Shown here piece by piece: positions 20,922 to 29,504 of a stretch of 64,000 nucleotides of DNA. The position numbers and the translations under genes are program-made. Under the pieces are notes generated by a model. That model had not been told where the DNA came from. It did not search any database and saw only the letters and a list, made by a program, of their open reading frames with translations. The DNA is from Mesorhizobium sp. M7A.F.Ca.US.008.03.1.1 (lineage in GTDB: Bacteria; Pseudomonadota; Alphaproteobacteria; Rhizobiales; Rhizobiaceae). How positions within the stretch are numbered: position 1 is the stretch's first letter; each line of letters begins with the position of its first letter. The stretch spans positions 310,001 through 374,000 of the forward strand of contig NZ_RZRU01000003.1 of NCBI RefSeq assembly GCF_003997495.1, read 5' to 3'.

Positions 20922-22466
20922 TCAATGCAGATTGGCGACGCGTCGGACCTCGTCGGTGACATGCGCGTCGCCGACCCTGATCTTGAGGGGGGCCGGCCTG
21001 CCGTACAGGTAGCCTTGCACCACTTCGCAGCCGGCCGCCCTGAGCAGCGTCGCCTGGCTTTCGGTCTCGACACCTTCGGCAATGATGCTGACGCCGAGCG
21101 CGCGCGAAAGCCCGACGATGGTCGAGACGACCGCGCCGGAGCTGGAATCGGTGTCGAGGCGGCTGACGAAGGACCGGTCGATCTTCAGCTTGCCGAACGA
21201 GAAATCGATCAGGTAGCTCAAATTGGAATAGCCGGTACCGAAATCGTCGACGGCGACCGAGATGCCCATATCCGCAAGCTCCTTCAGGATGGCGGCGGCG
21301 CGGTCGCGGTCCTGCATCATCGCCGTCTCGGTCACTTCCAGTTCCAGCCGCGACGGCTTGATTCCGGTGCTCATCATGGTGTCGCGCACGATACCGACGA
21401 AGTCCTTGGTCATGAACTGCACGGGCGAGATGTTGACAGCGACGAAGCAGTCGTCGGGCAGATGCCGGGCGTCGCTGCAGGCTTTGCGCAGCACCCATTC
21501 GCCGATCGGGCCGATCATGCCGGTTTCCTCGGCGATCGGAATGAACTCCATCGGCGGGATCATGCCGCGTTCCGGATGCCGCCAGCGGATCAACGCTTCG
21601 TACCCGACGATGCGGCCGGTCGGGAGATCGAGCTGCGGCTGGTAATGAAGATCGAAGTCACCGCGCTCGAAGCCTATATGCAGTTCGGATTCGATCCATT
21701 GGCGATGGTCGGCGACCCTGCCCATTTCGGCATGAAAGACCGACCAGTTGCCGACGCCGCTGGCGCGCGCGTTCTGCAGCGCCAGATTGGAGCGGCGCAG
21801 GATGAGGACGGGATCGACGCCGTCCTTTGGCATAGCCACGATGCCCACCGACAGGCTGACCGATTGCAGGTGCGTGCCGAGCTCATAGGGCTCCATCATC
21901 TCGTCGATGAGCCTTTCTACAGTGCTTTCCAAGGACCCCGAAACCTGGTTGTCAGGGAGCAGGATCGCGAATTCACCGGCACCGATGCGTCCGATCAGCG
22001 CGCGCGGTGGCACGCAAGTCTTCAATCGCTTGGTGAAGGCGCGGATCAGCTTGTCGCCCTGGCTGTAGCCGATGGCGTCGTTGATCTGTTTGAACCGATC
22101 GATGTCGATATCGATAAGAAACATCGGCTCACCGGTCCGGCTTGTCGCGCATGCCGCCTCGGCAATCTTGCCGACCATCGCCGGTCGTGCCACCAGGCCG
22201 GTCAGCTTGTCGAAATGTGTTTCCGTGAAGACGAAATCCGCTGATTCATCGACGCCGGCGAAGAAGGACATCGCGGCGACCGACGCCGCCAGTGCGCAAA
22301 GAGCGGCCATCACAGAGACCATCATGTCCGCGGAGATGCCGGCAAAACCATCGCCGAGACCGAGCTTCAGGCCCCAGAGCCCGAGGACGAAACTGCCGAG
22401 ACCCGAACTCGCTATGGTGAGCAGTCGGAACACCGGTGTTCGCTTCGGGTTGCTGACGGCGAGCAT
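20922..22466 (-). CDS. membrane-anchored EAL phosphodiesterase with degenerate GGDEF domain
   Basis: The 514-residue protein starts with two hydrophobic segments (about residues 12-35 and 45-70), followed by a GGDEF-type domain whose active-site motif reads GAGEF instead of GGDEF (near residue 160) and an EAL domain with intact YEALIRW (about 288), NISPVQF and DDFGTGYSNL motifs. This suggests a cyclic-di-GMP phosphodiesterase with a non-catalytic, possibly GTP-sensing, GGDEF domain. It lies on the minus strand beyond the fab operon with its own 207 bp upstream region. Its physiological target is unknown; the Flp pilus encoded 19 kb away is one conceivable output. Confidence 0.88.
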   Translation of the reverse strand: MLAVSNPKRTPVFRLLTIASSGLGSFVLGLWGLKLGLGDGFAGISADMMVSVMAALCALAASVAAMSFFAGVDESADFVFTETHFDKLTGLVARPAMVGKIAEAACATSRTGEPMFLIDIDIDRFKQINDAIGYSQGDKLIRAFTKRLKTCVPPRALIGRIGAGEFAILLPDNQVSGSLESTVERLIDEMMEPYELGTHLQSVSLSVGIVAMPKDGVDPVLILRRSNLALQNARASGVGNWSVFHAEMGRVADHRQWIESELHIGFERGDFDLHYQPQLDLPTGRIVGYEALIRWRHPERGMIPPMEFIPIAEETGMIGPIGEWVLRKACSDARHLPDDCFVAVNISPVQFMTKDFVGIVRDTMMSTGIKPSRLELEVTETAMMQDRDRAAAILKELADMGISVAVDDFGTGYSNLSYLIDFSFGKLKIDRSFVSRLDTDSSSGAVVSTIVGLSRALGVSIIAEGVETESQATLLRAAGCEVVQGYLYGRPAPLKIRVGDAHVTDEVRRVANLH

Positions 22467-22673
22467 TGAAAGTTCCCCTGAGTACGGGACCTTCTAGCGG
22501 ATATCTCCTTAAAATGAGTTTCCGCGAATGAATCCAATTTTATTGGACCTCAAGTATTTCTTGAGCGGATCAATGCGCCTGGCGCTGAAACGGATTCCAT
22601 TGGCGCGCTTTAAGCTTCGTGTCTTCAAATGTCGCCATTTCAAAACCGCCGCGCACCTTTTGGGCGACAGGCG

Positions 22674-23486
22674 TTAGTCTCGTCCGCCGTCGGTCTGCTT
22701 CAATTCGTCGAGCGTCGGCATGGAAACGATGTGATAGCCGGAATCAACATAGTGGATTTCGCCGGTAACCCCGGAAGACAGATCCGACAACAGGTAAAGT
22801 GCCGAGCCGCCGACCTCGTCGATGGTCACCGTGCGGCGCAGCGGCGAGTTTCGCTGCTGGTAGGAGAACATGTGGCGCGCATCGGAAATGCCGGCGCCGG
22901 CGAGCGTGCGCACCGGTCCAGCCGATATGCCGTTCACCCGGATGCCGCGCGGACCGTAATCGTTGGCGAGGTACCGGACACTCGCCTCCAGTCCGGCCTT
23001 GGCGACGCCCATGACATTGTAGTTCGGCATGACGCGGACCGAGCCCGCATAGGTCAGCGTGATCATCGATCCGCCGTCTTTCATCAAGGTGGCAGCATGG
23101 CGGGCGACTTCGGTGAAGGAGTAGCAGGAGATCACCATGGTGCGGACGAAATTGTCCCGGCTGGTGTCGGCGTAAAGGCCCTTCAGCTCGTTCTTGTCGG
23201 AAAAGCCAATGGCGTGGACGACGAAATCCAGCCCGCCCCATTCCTTGCCCAGGGTTTCGAACGTGGAGGCGACCGAAGCACTGTCCTCGACGTCGCACGG
23301 CACGACCAGCGAGGCGCCGAGCTTGTCGGCCAGCGGCTTGACCCGGCGTCCGAAGGCATCGCCCTGATAGGTGAAGGCGAGTTCCGCCCCATGTTCGGAT
23401 AATTTCCGGGCGATGCCCCAGGCGATCGAATGATCGTTGGCGACACCCATGACAAGCCCGCGCTTGCCTTTCATCAATCCGTCCAT
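22674..23486 (-). CDS. fabI: enoyl-[acyl-carrier-protein] reductase (NADH) FabI
   Basis: FabI reduces trans-2-enoyl-ACP in the last step of each fatty acid elongation cycle. The 270-residue protein is a short-chain dehydrogenase-like enzyme with the FabI cofactor region GKRGLVMGVANDHSIAWGIA and catalytic Tyr-X6-Lys in YNVMGVAK (about residues 155-162). ATG 23486 is preferred to the TTG at 23495, since AAGGA lies at a workable distance and the family starts at MDGLMKGKRG. It is the third gene of the operon fabA-fabB-fabI, 13 bp after fabB. Confidence 0.95.
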   Translation of the reverse strand: MDGLMKGKRGLVMGVANDHSIAWGIARKLSEHGAELAFTYQGDAFGRRVKPLADKLGASLVVPCDVEDSASVASTFETLGKEWGGLDFVVHAIGFSDKNELKGLYADTSRDNFVRTMVISCYSFTEVARHAATLMKDGGSMITLTYAGSVRVMPNYNVMGVAKAGLEASVRYLANDYGPRGIRVNGISAGPVRTLAGAGISDARHMFSYQQRNSPLRRTVTIDEVGGSALYLLSDLSSGVTGEIHYVDSGYHIVSMPTLDELKQTDGGRD

Positions 23487-23499
23487 GGCCGGCAAATCC

Positions 23500-24720
23500 T
23501 TATGCGGAATAGCGCTGGAAAACGAGCGTGGCGTTGGTGCCGCCGAAGCCGAACGAATTGGACAAGACGGTGTCGATGCTGGCGTCGTCGATGCGCTTTC
23601 GCACGATCGGCATACCCTCGAATTCGGGATCCAGGGTCTCGATGTGGGCGCTTTCGCCGATGAAACCGCCCTGCATCATCAGGATCGAGTAGATGGATTC
23701 CTGCACGCCGGCAGCGCCCAGCGAATGGCCGGTCAGCGACTTCGTCGAGGTGATATATGGCATCTCTGGCCCGAACACTTCGCGGATCGCTCCCATTTCC
23801 TTGGAATCACCCACCGGCGTCGAGGTGCCGTGGGTGTTGATGTAGTCGACCGGGGTGGCAACCGTGGCCAGCGCCTGGCGCATGCAGCGGACCGCGCCCT
23901 CGCCTGAAGGAGCAACCATGTCATAGCCATCCGACGTCGCGCCATAGCCGACGATCTCGGCATAGATCTTGGCACCGCGCGCCTTGGCATGCTCAAGCTC
24001 TTCCAGCACCAGCACGCCGGCCCCGCCGGCAATGACGAAGCCGTCTCGATTGACGTCATACGCACGCGAAGCGGCGGACGCCCGGTCGTTGAATTTCGAC
24101 GACATTGCGCCCATCGCGTCGAACAGGTCCGACATCGTCCAGTCGAGATCCTCGTGGCCGCCGGCGAAGACGATGTCCTGCTTGCCCCACTGGATCAATT
24201 CATAGCCATTGCCGATGCAATGCGCCGAGGTCGAACAGGCCGACGAGATCGAGTAGTTGACGCCGTGGATCTTGAACCATGTGGCAAGCGTCGCCGATGC
24301 GGTCGACGACATTGCCTTCGGCACCGCGAACGGACCGATGCGCTTTGGACTGCCGTTCTTCAGCGTCGTTTCGGCCGCCTCAACGATGGTGCGGGTGGAT
24401 GGCCCGCCCGATCCCATGACGATGCCGGTGCGCTCATTGGTGATGTCGCTCTCGCCGAGGCCCGCATCCGCGATCGCCTGGTCCATGGCGACATGGTTCC
24501 AGGCAGCACCCTGGCTCAGGAAGCGCATCGCACGGCGATCGATCATCGCCGATGGATCGAGCGTCGGCGCTCCCCATACCTGGCAACGGAAGCCATGTTC
24601 GGCGAAGGAATCCGAGAAGCTGATGCCGGATCTGGCGTCATGCAGCGAGGCTTGCACCTCGTTGGCATTGTTGCCGATCGACGACACGATGCCGATGCCT
24701 GTGACTACGACACGTCTCAT
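23500..24720 (-). CDS. fabB: beta-ketoacyl-ACP synthase I FabB
   Basis: FabB condenses malonyl-ACP with acyl-ACP and is the elongase needed for unsaturated fatty acids in the FabA pathway. The 406-residue protein has the nucleophilic cysteine in SSACSTSAH (about residue 161) and the two catalytic histidines in [11 protein letters not shown] and [16 protein letters not shown] 24720 has AAGGAG seven bases upstream; a TTG two codons earlier is less likely. It follows fabA by 51 bp and precedes fabI by 13 bp, a pairing conserved in Rhizobiales. Confidence 0.95.
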   Translation of the reverse strand: MRRVVVTGIGIVSSIGNNANEVQASLHDARSGISFSDSFAEHGFRCQVWGAPTLDPSAMIDRRAMRFLSQGAAWNHVAMDQAIADAGLGESDITNERTGIVMGSGGPSTRTIVEAAETTLKNGSPKRIGPFAVPKAMSSTASATLATWFKIHGVNYSISSACSTSAHCIGNGYELIQWGKQDIVFAGGHEDLDWTMSDLFDAMGAMSSKFNDRASAASRAYDVNRDGFVIAGGAGVLVLEELEHAKARGAKIYAEIVGYGATSDGYDMVAPSGEGAVRCMRQALATVATPVDYINTHGTSTPVGDSKEMGAIREVFGPEMPYITSTKSLTGHSLGAAGVQESIYSILMMQGGFIGESAHIETLDPEFEGMPIVRKRIDDASIDTVLSNSFGFGGTNATLVFQRYSA

Positions 24721-24771
24721 TCGCAACTCCTTCCAGGGATGCTGGCCAGGGGGGCCGGCCAGGGATGCCGG

Positions 24772-25287
24772 TCAGCCAACCGCCGACTGCTTGGACAGAC
24801 CGACTTTCAAATCCGTTGCCGCGTATATGGGTTCGCCATCCGCCTTCAGCCAGCCATCGGCGATGCCGAGCACCAGACGGCCCCGCATCACGCGCTTGAA
24901 GTCGATGCCATATTCGACCTTCTTCACAGAGGGCGTGACCATGCCCTTGAATTTCACTTCGCCGGTCGACAGCGCCATTCCCTTGCCGGGTTCGCCCAGC
25001 CAGCCAAGATAGAAGCCCGTCAATTGCCACATGGCGTCGAGGCCGAGGCACCCCGGCATGATTGGATTGCCGATGAAATGGCAGGCAAAGAACCACAGGT
25101 CCGGCTTGATGTCGAACTCCGCGCGGATGAAACCCTTCTCGAAGGCGCCGCCGGTCTCGCTGATCTCCGTGATGCGGTCGAACATCAGCATCGGCGGATA
25201 GGGAAGCTGGGCATTGCCCGGTCCGAACAGTTCTCCGCGGGCGCAGGCCAGCAATTCGTCGTACTCGTAGCTGGTTTTACCCGCCAT
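24772..25287 (-). CDS. fabA: 3-hydroxydecanoyl-ACP dehydratase/isomerase FabA
   Basis: FabA dehydrates 3-hydroxydecanoyl-ACP and isomerises the product to cis-3-decenoyl-ACP, the branch point for unsaturated fatty acids. The 171-residue product matches the family length and carries [18 protein letters not shown], which includes the active-site histidine (about 70) and aspartate (about 84). ATG 25287 ([11 protein letters not shown]) is chosen; an in-frame ATG at 25296 would add three residues. It is first in the minus-strand operon and divergent from irr, with about 240 bp between the starts, an arrangement common in Rhizobiales. Confidence 0.95.
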   Translation of the reverse strand: MAGKTSYEYDELLACARGELFGPGNAQLPYPPMLMFDRITEISETGGAFEKGFIRAEFDIKPDLWFFACHFIGNPIMPGCLGLDAMWQLTGFYLGWLGEPGKGMALSTGEVKFKGMVTPSVKKVEYGIDFKRVMRGRLVLGIADGWLKADGEPIYAATDLKVGLSKQSAVG

Positions 25288-25528
25288 CAATCTCATCCCA
25301 TATCGTTCCGGGCTATCGGGTGCCCTTGTCGTTGGTTTCCTAACACAATCTGTTTCAGGCCGGAAACCGGCGTTTGCGCTTAGCCTGCTCGTCTGCCTGG
25401 GTCAATGCGCGCTATTGATCGCATTCGGCCGACAGAATATATGTCCTGAGAGGTCCGGTTTCGGCAGACGTTCATTTTTTTGCCATTCTGGGCGTGTCTT
25501 GGGGCGGAACTGTGGGGTTCGACGAGAG

Positions 25529-25960
25529 ATGGACCTGGACGGCCGGAAGGAAAATGTCGCTGTGGACAAGCGGGTCCGTGAAGCCGGCCTGAGGCCGACG
25601 CGTCAGCGCATTGCGCTGGCCGATCTGCTTTTCGCCAAGGGCGACCGTCATCTGTCGGCCGAGGAGCTGCACGAGGAGGCGGTTGCCGCTGGCGTGCCGG
25701 TGTCGCTGGCCACCGTCTACAATGCCCTTCACCAGTTCACCCAGGCGGGACTTTTGCGCATCCTCGCCGTCGAGGGCGCGAAAACCTATTTCGACACCAA
25801 CACCTCCGATCACCACCATTTCTACATCGAAGGCGAAAACCGCATATTCGACATCGACAGTGGTCCGGTGACGGTTGCCAACCTGCCGGAGCCTCCGGAA
25901 GGGATGGAGATCGCCAATGTCGACATCGTCGTGAGGCTGCGTCCCAAACGCTGCCAATGA
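25529..25960 (+). CDS. irr: iron response regulator Irr (Fur family)
   Basis: Irr is the heme-responsive regulator of iron metabolism in Rhizobiales; it is stable when iron is low and represses or activates genes through ICE motifs. The 143-residue protein has a winged-helix domain (about residues 15-85, LRPTRQRIALADLLF and LATVYNALHQFTQAGLL) and the HHH-containing TSDHHHFYIE segment near residue 95, typical of Irr rather than Fur. An N-terminal heme regulatory Cys-Pro motif of the Bradyrhizobium type is not seen. ATG 25529 (GAGAG upstream) fits the family length. The stop overlaps a possible coupled small ORF as ATGA. Confidence 0.93.
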   Translation: MDLDGRKENVAVDKRVREAGLRPTRQRIALADLLFAKGDRHLSAEELHEEAVAAGVPVSLATVYNALHQFTQAGLLRILAVEGAKTYFDTNTSDHHHFYIEGENRIFDIDSGPVTVANLPEPPEGMEIANVDIVVRLRPKRCQ

Positions 25961-26064
25961 CCGGCGAGGCCGGAATGATCGGCTGGACCAAAATGAGCGG
26001 CAAGGCCAGAATCATCGGCAAGGCCAGAATCTTCGACCAGGCCAGAATCTTCGACCAGGGATGA
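25957..26064 (+). CDS. possible 35-residue repeat peptide, coupled to irr and the DUF4260 gene
   Basis: An ATG that overlaps the irr stop (ATGA at 25957-25960) opens a 36-codon frame whose TGA overlaps the ATG of the next gene (ATGA at 26061-26064). The encoded peptide is built from six-residue units (GKARII, GKARIF, DQARIF) because the DNA is an 18 bp tandem repeat. No ribosome site is obvious, so translation would depend on coupling. The arrangement may be chance; another possibility is that the repeats only serve as a spacer that keeps translation running into the next gene. Confidence 0.3.
   Translation: MTGEAGMIGWTKMSGKARIIGKARIFDQARIFDQG
25963..26058 (+). repeat. 18 bp tandem repeat, just over five units
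   Basis: Five consecutive 18 bp units start at 25963, 25981, 25999, 26017 and 26035, with a sixth beginning at 26053. The last three full units differ from each other at only a few bases (GGCAAGGCCAGAATCATC type), while the first two are more diverged. The gradient suggests recent duplication at the 3' end. The period keeps one reading frame. Confidence 0.8.
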
Positions 26065-26420
26065 AACCCCTCGATCTCGCGATCCGGCTCGAATGGGCAA
26101 TCGCGGCGGTGGCTGCCGTCGTTTTCTACGGCTCAACCGGCACATCCTGGTGGCTGTTCGGATTGCTTATCTTGGCACCTGACCTGTCGATGTCAGGCTA
26201 TCTGGCGGGTCCACGCGTCGGTGCCCTTGCCTACAACGCCTTGCACATCCTGATCGTGCCCGTGCTGTTGCTGCTCGCCGGGCACATGTGGGGCAATGCG
26301 GTCGCGATGACGGTTGCGCTGATCTGGATCGCCCACATAGCCATCGATCGTGCGCTGGGTTACGGCCTGAAGCTGTCAACCGGCTTTCAGGAAACCCATC
26401 TCGGCCGCATCGGGCGCTGA
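26061..26420 (+). CDS. DUF4260 family small membrane protein
   Basis: This 119-residue protein has about four hydrophobic helices (residues 10-25, 30-47, 55-75 and 80-98) and the family segments LLILAPDLSMSGYLAGPRVG and AYNALHILIVP, which fit DUF4260. Function is unknown. It begins directly after a stretch of 18 bp repeats, with its ATG overlapping the stop of the possible coupled ORF, and is probably co-transcribed with irr. It ends 48 bp before the convergent SH3 gene. Confidence 0.82.
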   Translation: MKPLDLAIRLEWAIAAVAAVVFYGSTGTSWWLFGLLILAPDLSMSGYLAGPRVGALAYNALHILIVPVLLLLAGHMWGNAVAMTVALIWIAHIAIDRALGYGLKLSTGFQETHLGRIGR

Positions 26421-26468
26421 ACCACGACCGCGAATCTTCGAAAGGTCGCTGTCAACGGGTGAAAAGAA

Positions 26469-27029
26469 TCAGTCCTTGACCCGTTCGCCGGGATAGGCGC
26501 CCCAGACAATCGACTGGGCAAGCCAGCCGGTGTGGCCGTCGAACGTCATTTCGCACCACTGACCGTCGCAGGATTTGATCGTGCCCATCACACCCGGCTC
26601 GATCATCGCGACCACCCTTGCGTCCTTGTCGGGGCTGTTGAGAAGGTTGACCTGCGAGCCCTTGCCGCGCTGCCATGGTGCGACGATTGCCGTACGTCGA
26701 CCGGAAAGCAGCGACTGGTTGATCCAGCCTTCCGAACCGTCGGCATCACGTACGCGGCGCCATGTGTCGAATTCCTGGATGATCTCCATCGGCAGGCCGG
26801 CCTTCATGTACATCCAGTCGACCGAGTAGTTGGCGCCGGGGCCGACGCGCGAGTTGACGCGGCCGGATTTCAGGCTGACGAAGCGCGGCAGCGGCAGGCC
26901 GCTCGGCCCGAGCGTGACGACGCTTTGGGCGGGTGCTGCGGCACTCTGCGCGGCCACAAGCGGAGAATAAAGCAGCGCGCCGAGAAATGCTGCACTGAGG
27001 GTCAGGCGAAGCGACGCGAAACCAGACAC
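26469..27029 (-). CDS. exported SH3b-domain protein
   Basis: The product, 186 residues, starts with a signal peptide (hydrophobic core ending near YSPLVAAQS, about residue 28), then carries two bacterial SH3-like modules (about residues 45-110 with LPRFVSLKSGRVNSRVGPGA, and 115-180). Such proteins bind cell wall or act as periplasmic scaffolds; no catalytic domain follows. GTG 27029 is preferred because AAAGGA lies six bases upstream and the signal peptide then begins at once; the upstream in-frame ATG would add a basic, unlikely leader. It is divergent from the 2-hydroxyacid dehydrogenase. Confidence 0.82.
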   Translation of the reverse strand: MSGFASLRLTLSAAFLGALLYSPLVAAQSAAAPAQSVVTLGPSGLPLPRFVSLKSGRVNSRVGPGANYSVDWMYMKAGLPMEIIQEFDTWRRVRDADGSEGWINQSLLSGRRTAIVAPWQRGKGSQVNLLNSPDKDARVVAMIEPGVMGTIKSCDGQWCEMTFDGHTGWLAQSIVWGAYPGERVKD

Positions 27030-27175
27030 TTTCGTTCCTTTCGGCGCTTGCCCATCGGCCTCGGCGCCCCTTTTTCTTTGTCTTCGGCGGCACCGCTTGT
27101 TACAGGAAGTAATCGGCACCGCGACGGCTTTCAGTTTCGCCGGTCTTGGTTAAAGAGGTCTCAACGAGGGAAACA

Positions 27176-28177
27176 ATGGCAGGCAAAAAGAAGCCTCTCG
27201 TGGTCATCACGCGAAAGCTGCCCGATCCGGTCGAGACCCGTATGCGTGAACTGTTCGACGCAAGGCTGAATGTCGAGGACCGGCCAATGACGCAGCCGGA
27301 ACTGGTTGCTGCGGTCAAGGAGGCCGACGTGTTGGTGCCGACCGTAACCGACCAGATCGACGCGGCGCTGATCGCCCAGGCCGGCGACAACCTCAAACTG
27401 ATCGCCAACTTCGGCAATGGCGTCGACAAGATCGATGTCGCGGCCGCGGCCAAGAGGGGCATCACCGTCACCAACACGCCGAATGTCCTGACCGAGGACA
27501 CCGCCGACATGACCATGGCGCTGATGCTGGCGGTGCCGCGGCGGCTGGCGGAGGGTGCCAATGTGCTCACCGGCGACAAGAAATGGGCTGGCTGGTCGCC
27601 GACCTGGATGCTGGGCCGGCGCATCTGGGGCAAGCGGCTCGGCATTGTCGGCATGGGCCGCATCGGCACCGCCGTCGCCAGGCGGGCCAAGGCCTTCGGA
27701 CTGTCGATCCACTATCACAATCGTCACCGCGTGCTGCCGGAGGTGGAAGACGGGCTGGAGGCGACCTATTGGGAAAGCCTCGACCAGATGCTGGCCCGCA
27801 TGGATATCATCTCGGTCAACTGTCCCTCGACGCCGGCAACCTTCCATCTGCTTTCGGCGCGGCGGCTGGCGCTGCTGCAGCCCACCGCCTATGTCGTCAA
27901 CACCGCGCGCGGCGACATCATCGACGAGGAAGCACTGGTCAAGCTGATCCAGGACGGCAAGATCGCCGGCGCCGGCCTCGATGTCTACGAGCACGAGCCG
28001 GCCTTGAACGGCAAGCTGCTGAAGCTCGCGGCCAAGAACAAGGTCGTGCTTTTGCCGCATATGGGCTCGGCGACGCTCGAGGGCCGCATCGACATGGGTG
28101 AAAAGGTCATCATCAATATCCGCGCCTTCGTTGACGGCCACCGCCCACCAGACCGCGTGCTGCCGCTCAGGACCTGA
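27176..28177 (+). CDS. D-2-hydroxyacid dehydrogenase (glyoxylate/D-glycerate type)
   Basis: This 333-residue NAD(P)-dependent enzyme has the catalytic and nucleotide domains of the D-isomer 2-hydroxyacid dehydrogenases: GXGXXG in GIVGMGRIGTAVARRA (about residue 153), the substrate arginine in NTARGDIIDEEAL, a glutamate in the YEHEPALN region and the histidine in LPHMGSAT. It is closest in appearance to glyoxylate/hydroxypyruvate reductases or glycerate dehydrogenases. Exact substrate is not settled. ATG 27176 follows GAGGGAAACA. It is convergent with the GNAT gene. Confidence 0.87.
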   Translation: MAGKKKPLVVITRKLPDPVETRMRELFDARLNVEDRPMTQPELVAAVKEADVLVPTVTDQIDAALIAQAGDNLKLIANFGNGVDKIDVAAAAKRGITVTNTPNVLTEDTADMTMALMLAVPRRLAEGANVLTGDKKWAGWSPTWMLGRRIWGKRLGIVGMGRIGTAVARRAKAFGLSIHYHNRHRVLPEVEDGLEATYWESLDQMLARMDIISVNCPSTPATFHLLSARRLALLQPTAYVVNTARGDIIDEEALVKLIQDGKIAGAGLDVYEHEPALNGKLLKLAAKNKVVLLPHMGSATLEGRIDMGEKVIINIRAFVDGHRPPDRVLPLRT

Positions 28178-28224
28178 CGCTGTCGTGGTGCAATATCCTT
28201 GGCCTACAAACCGTAAGATAGGAC

Positions 28225-28713
28225 TTACGGGAGGGCTTTGCGCATGGTGATCGAGGTCGGCCTGGCATAGCCCTCATGCGCCGTCCGTTCGGTTTCGCGA
28301 AAACCGAAGCGGGCAAAGGCCGCATGGTTTGCGGTCAACTCGATCCGCGTCTGAAGCTCGATGGCGAACTTGCCGCGGCTGCGGGCAAGGTCTTCGATCG
28401 CCTGCATCAGCCGTCGGCCAATGCCTTGTCCCTGGCAGTCCGGCGCGACGGCGAGCTTGCCGACATAGAGTTCCGCCACCCTTTCAAGGGCAAAGACGCA
28501 GCCGACGATCCTGTCGCCCCTGATTGCAACGAAGCCGGTCTCCCGCCGCGCCTTGTCCCGCAGGCCATTGGCGGTCAGCAGGTGGGCCGAGGAGGGCGGG
28601 TCGATGACGCCGTCCATCGAGGCGAAGGCACGCATGATCAATGCGAGCACATCGTCCCAACGGTCGAAATCGGTCGGAATCCGCGTGATGGAGACAGCTT
28701 CGATCCGGTCCAA
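28225..28713 (-). CDS. GNAT family N-acetyltransferase
   Basis: The 162-residue product has the GNAT fold, with the acetyl-CoA binding motif VAPDCQGQGIGRRLMQA (about residues 93-109) following LYVGKLAV, and the late motif NHAAFARFGFRETER. The acceptor substrate is unknown. The start is uncertain: TTG 28713 lies just after the stop of the moeB-like gene and gives a full GNAT domain, while in-frame alternatives overlap that gene. It is last in the dnaN-recF-moeB direction and may be co-transcribed with moeB. Confidence 0.82.
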   Translation of the reverse strand: MDRIEAVSITRIPTDFDRWDDVLALIMRAFASMDGVIDPPSSAHLLTANGLRDKARRETGFVAIRGDRIVGCVFALERVAELYVGKLAVAPDCQGQGIGRRLMQAIEDLARSRGKFAIELQTRIELTANHAAFARFGFRETERTAHEGYARPTSITMRKALP

Positions 28714-28717
28714 GAAT

Positions 28718-29473
28718 TCAGCTTCTCTTGTAGCGGATGGTGTCGAAGCGCGCCGCCAGCCCATCGTAGAGCAGCAGCCGGCCGACCAGCGGTTCGCCGA
28801 CGCCGGTGATCAGCTTGATCGTCTCCATAGCCTGCAGCGTGCCGACGACGCCGGTCAGCACGCCAAGCACGCCGGCTTCGGCGCAGGACGGCACCAGGCC
28901 CGGCGGTGGCGCTTCGGGAAACAGATCGCGATAGCCCGGGTTGGGCTTGCCGTCCTTGTCGTCTTCGAATGGCTTCAGCACCGTTACCGAACCATCGAAG
29001 CGTCCGACGGCGGCATGCACCAGCGGCTTGCCTTCGCTGGCGCAGGCATCGGCCACGGCATAGCGCGTTTCGAAATTGTCGGAACCGTCGACGACGATGT
29101 CATAGCGGGCGACGAGGGCGGGCGCGTTGTCCGTGGTCAGCCGGATTGCGTGCGCTTCAACCGTTGTGTTGGGATTGATGCGGGCGATTGCCGCCTTGGC
29201 GCTATCGGTTTTCAGCATGCCGACAGTATCGGTACCGTGAATGACCTGGCGCTGCAGGTTGGACAGCGAAACGGTGTCGTCATCGACCACGCCGAGTGTG
29301 CCGATGCCGGCGGCGGCGAGATATTCGAGCACCGGCGCACCCAGCCCACCAGCGCCGATGACCAGCACCCGGGCCTGTTTCAGCCTTTGCTGGCCGGCGC
29401 CGCCGATCTCCGGCAGCACGATGTGGCGGGCATAGCGTTCGATCTCGTCTGCGGTCAGGGCGGCAGTGGTCAT
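28718..29473 (-). CDS. moeB: ThiF/MoeB/HesA family adenylyltransferase
   Basis: Proteins of this family adenylate the C-terminus of MoaD or ThiS before sulfur transfer in molybdopterin or thiamine synthesis. The 251-residue protein has the ATP-binding GAGGLGAPVLEYLAAAG, the SNLQRQVIHG motif and DGSDNFETRYAVAD. The zinc-binding cysteine pair of E. coli MoeB (PCYRC) reads PGYRD here and no second CXXC is found at the C-terminus, so the structural zinc is probably absent. No rhodanese domain is attached. ATG 29473 is the family start. A molybdoenzyme operon lies 29 kb away, but no functional link is implied. Confidence 0.85.
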   Translation of the reverse strand: MTTAALTADEIERYARHIVLPEIGGAGQQRLKQARVLVIGAGGLGAPVLEYLAAAGIGTLGVVDDDTVSLSNLQRQVIHGTDTVGMLKTDSAKAAIARINPNTTVEAHAIRLTTDNAPALVARYDIVVDGSDNFETRYAVADACASEGKPLVHAAVGRFDGSVTVLKPFEDDKDGKPNPGYRDLFPEAPPPGLVPSCAEAGVLGVLTGVVGTLQAMETIKLITGVGEPLVGRLLLYDGLAARFDTIRYKRS

Positions 29474-29504
29474 TGCCTGATCATACAGGGACTGAAAAAC
29501 CTTG

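Noticed and set aside
25957..26064. CRISPR-like array
   Set aside because: The 18 bp units are adjacent without spacers; this is a simple tandem repeat.
28211..28230. CCGTAAG/CTTACGG hairpin as bidirectional terminator between the dehydrogenase and GNAT genes
   Set aside because: It overlaps the GNAT stop codon and lacks a T-run on either side, so support is too weak for a feature.
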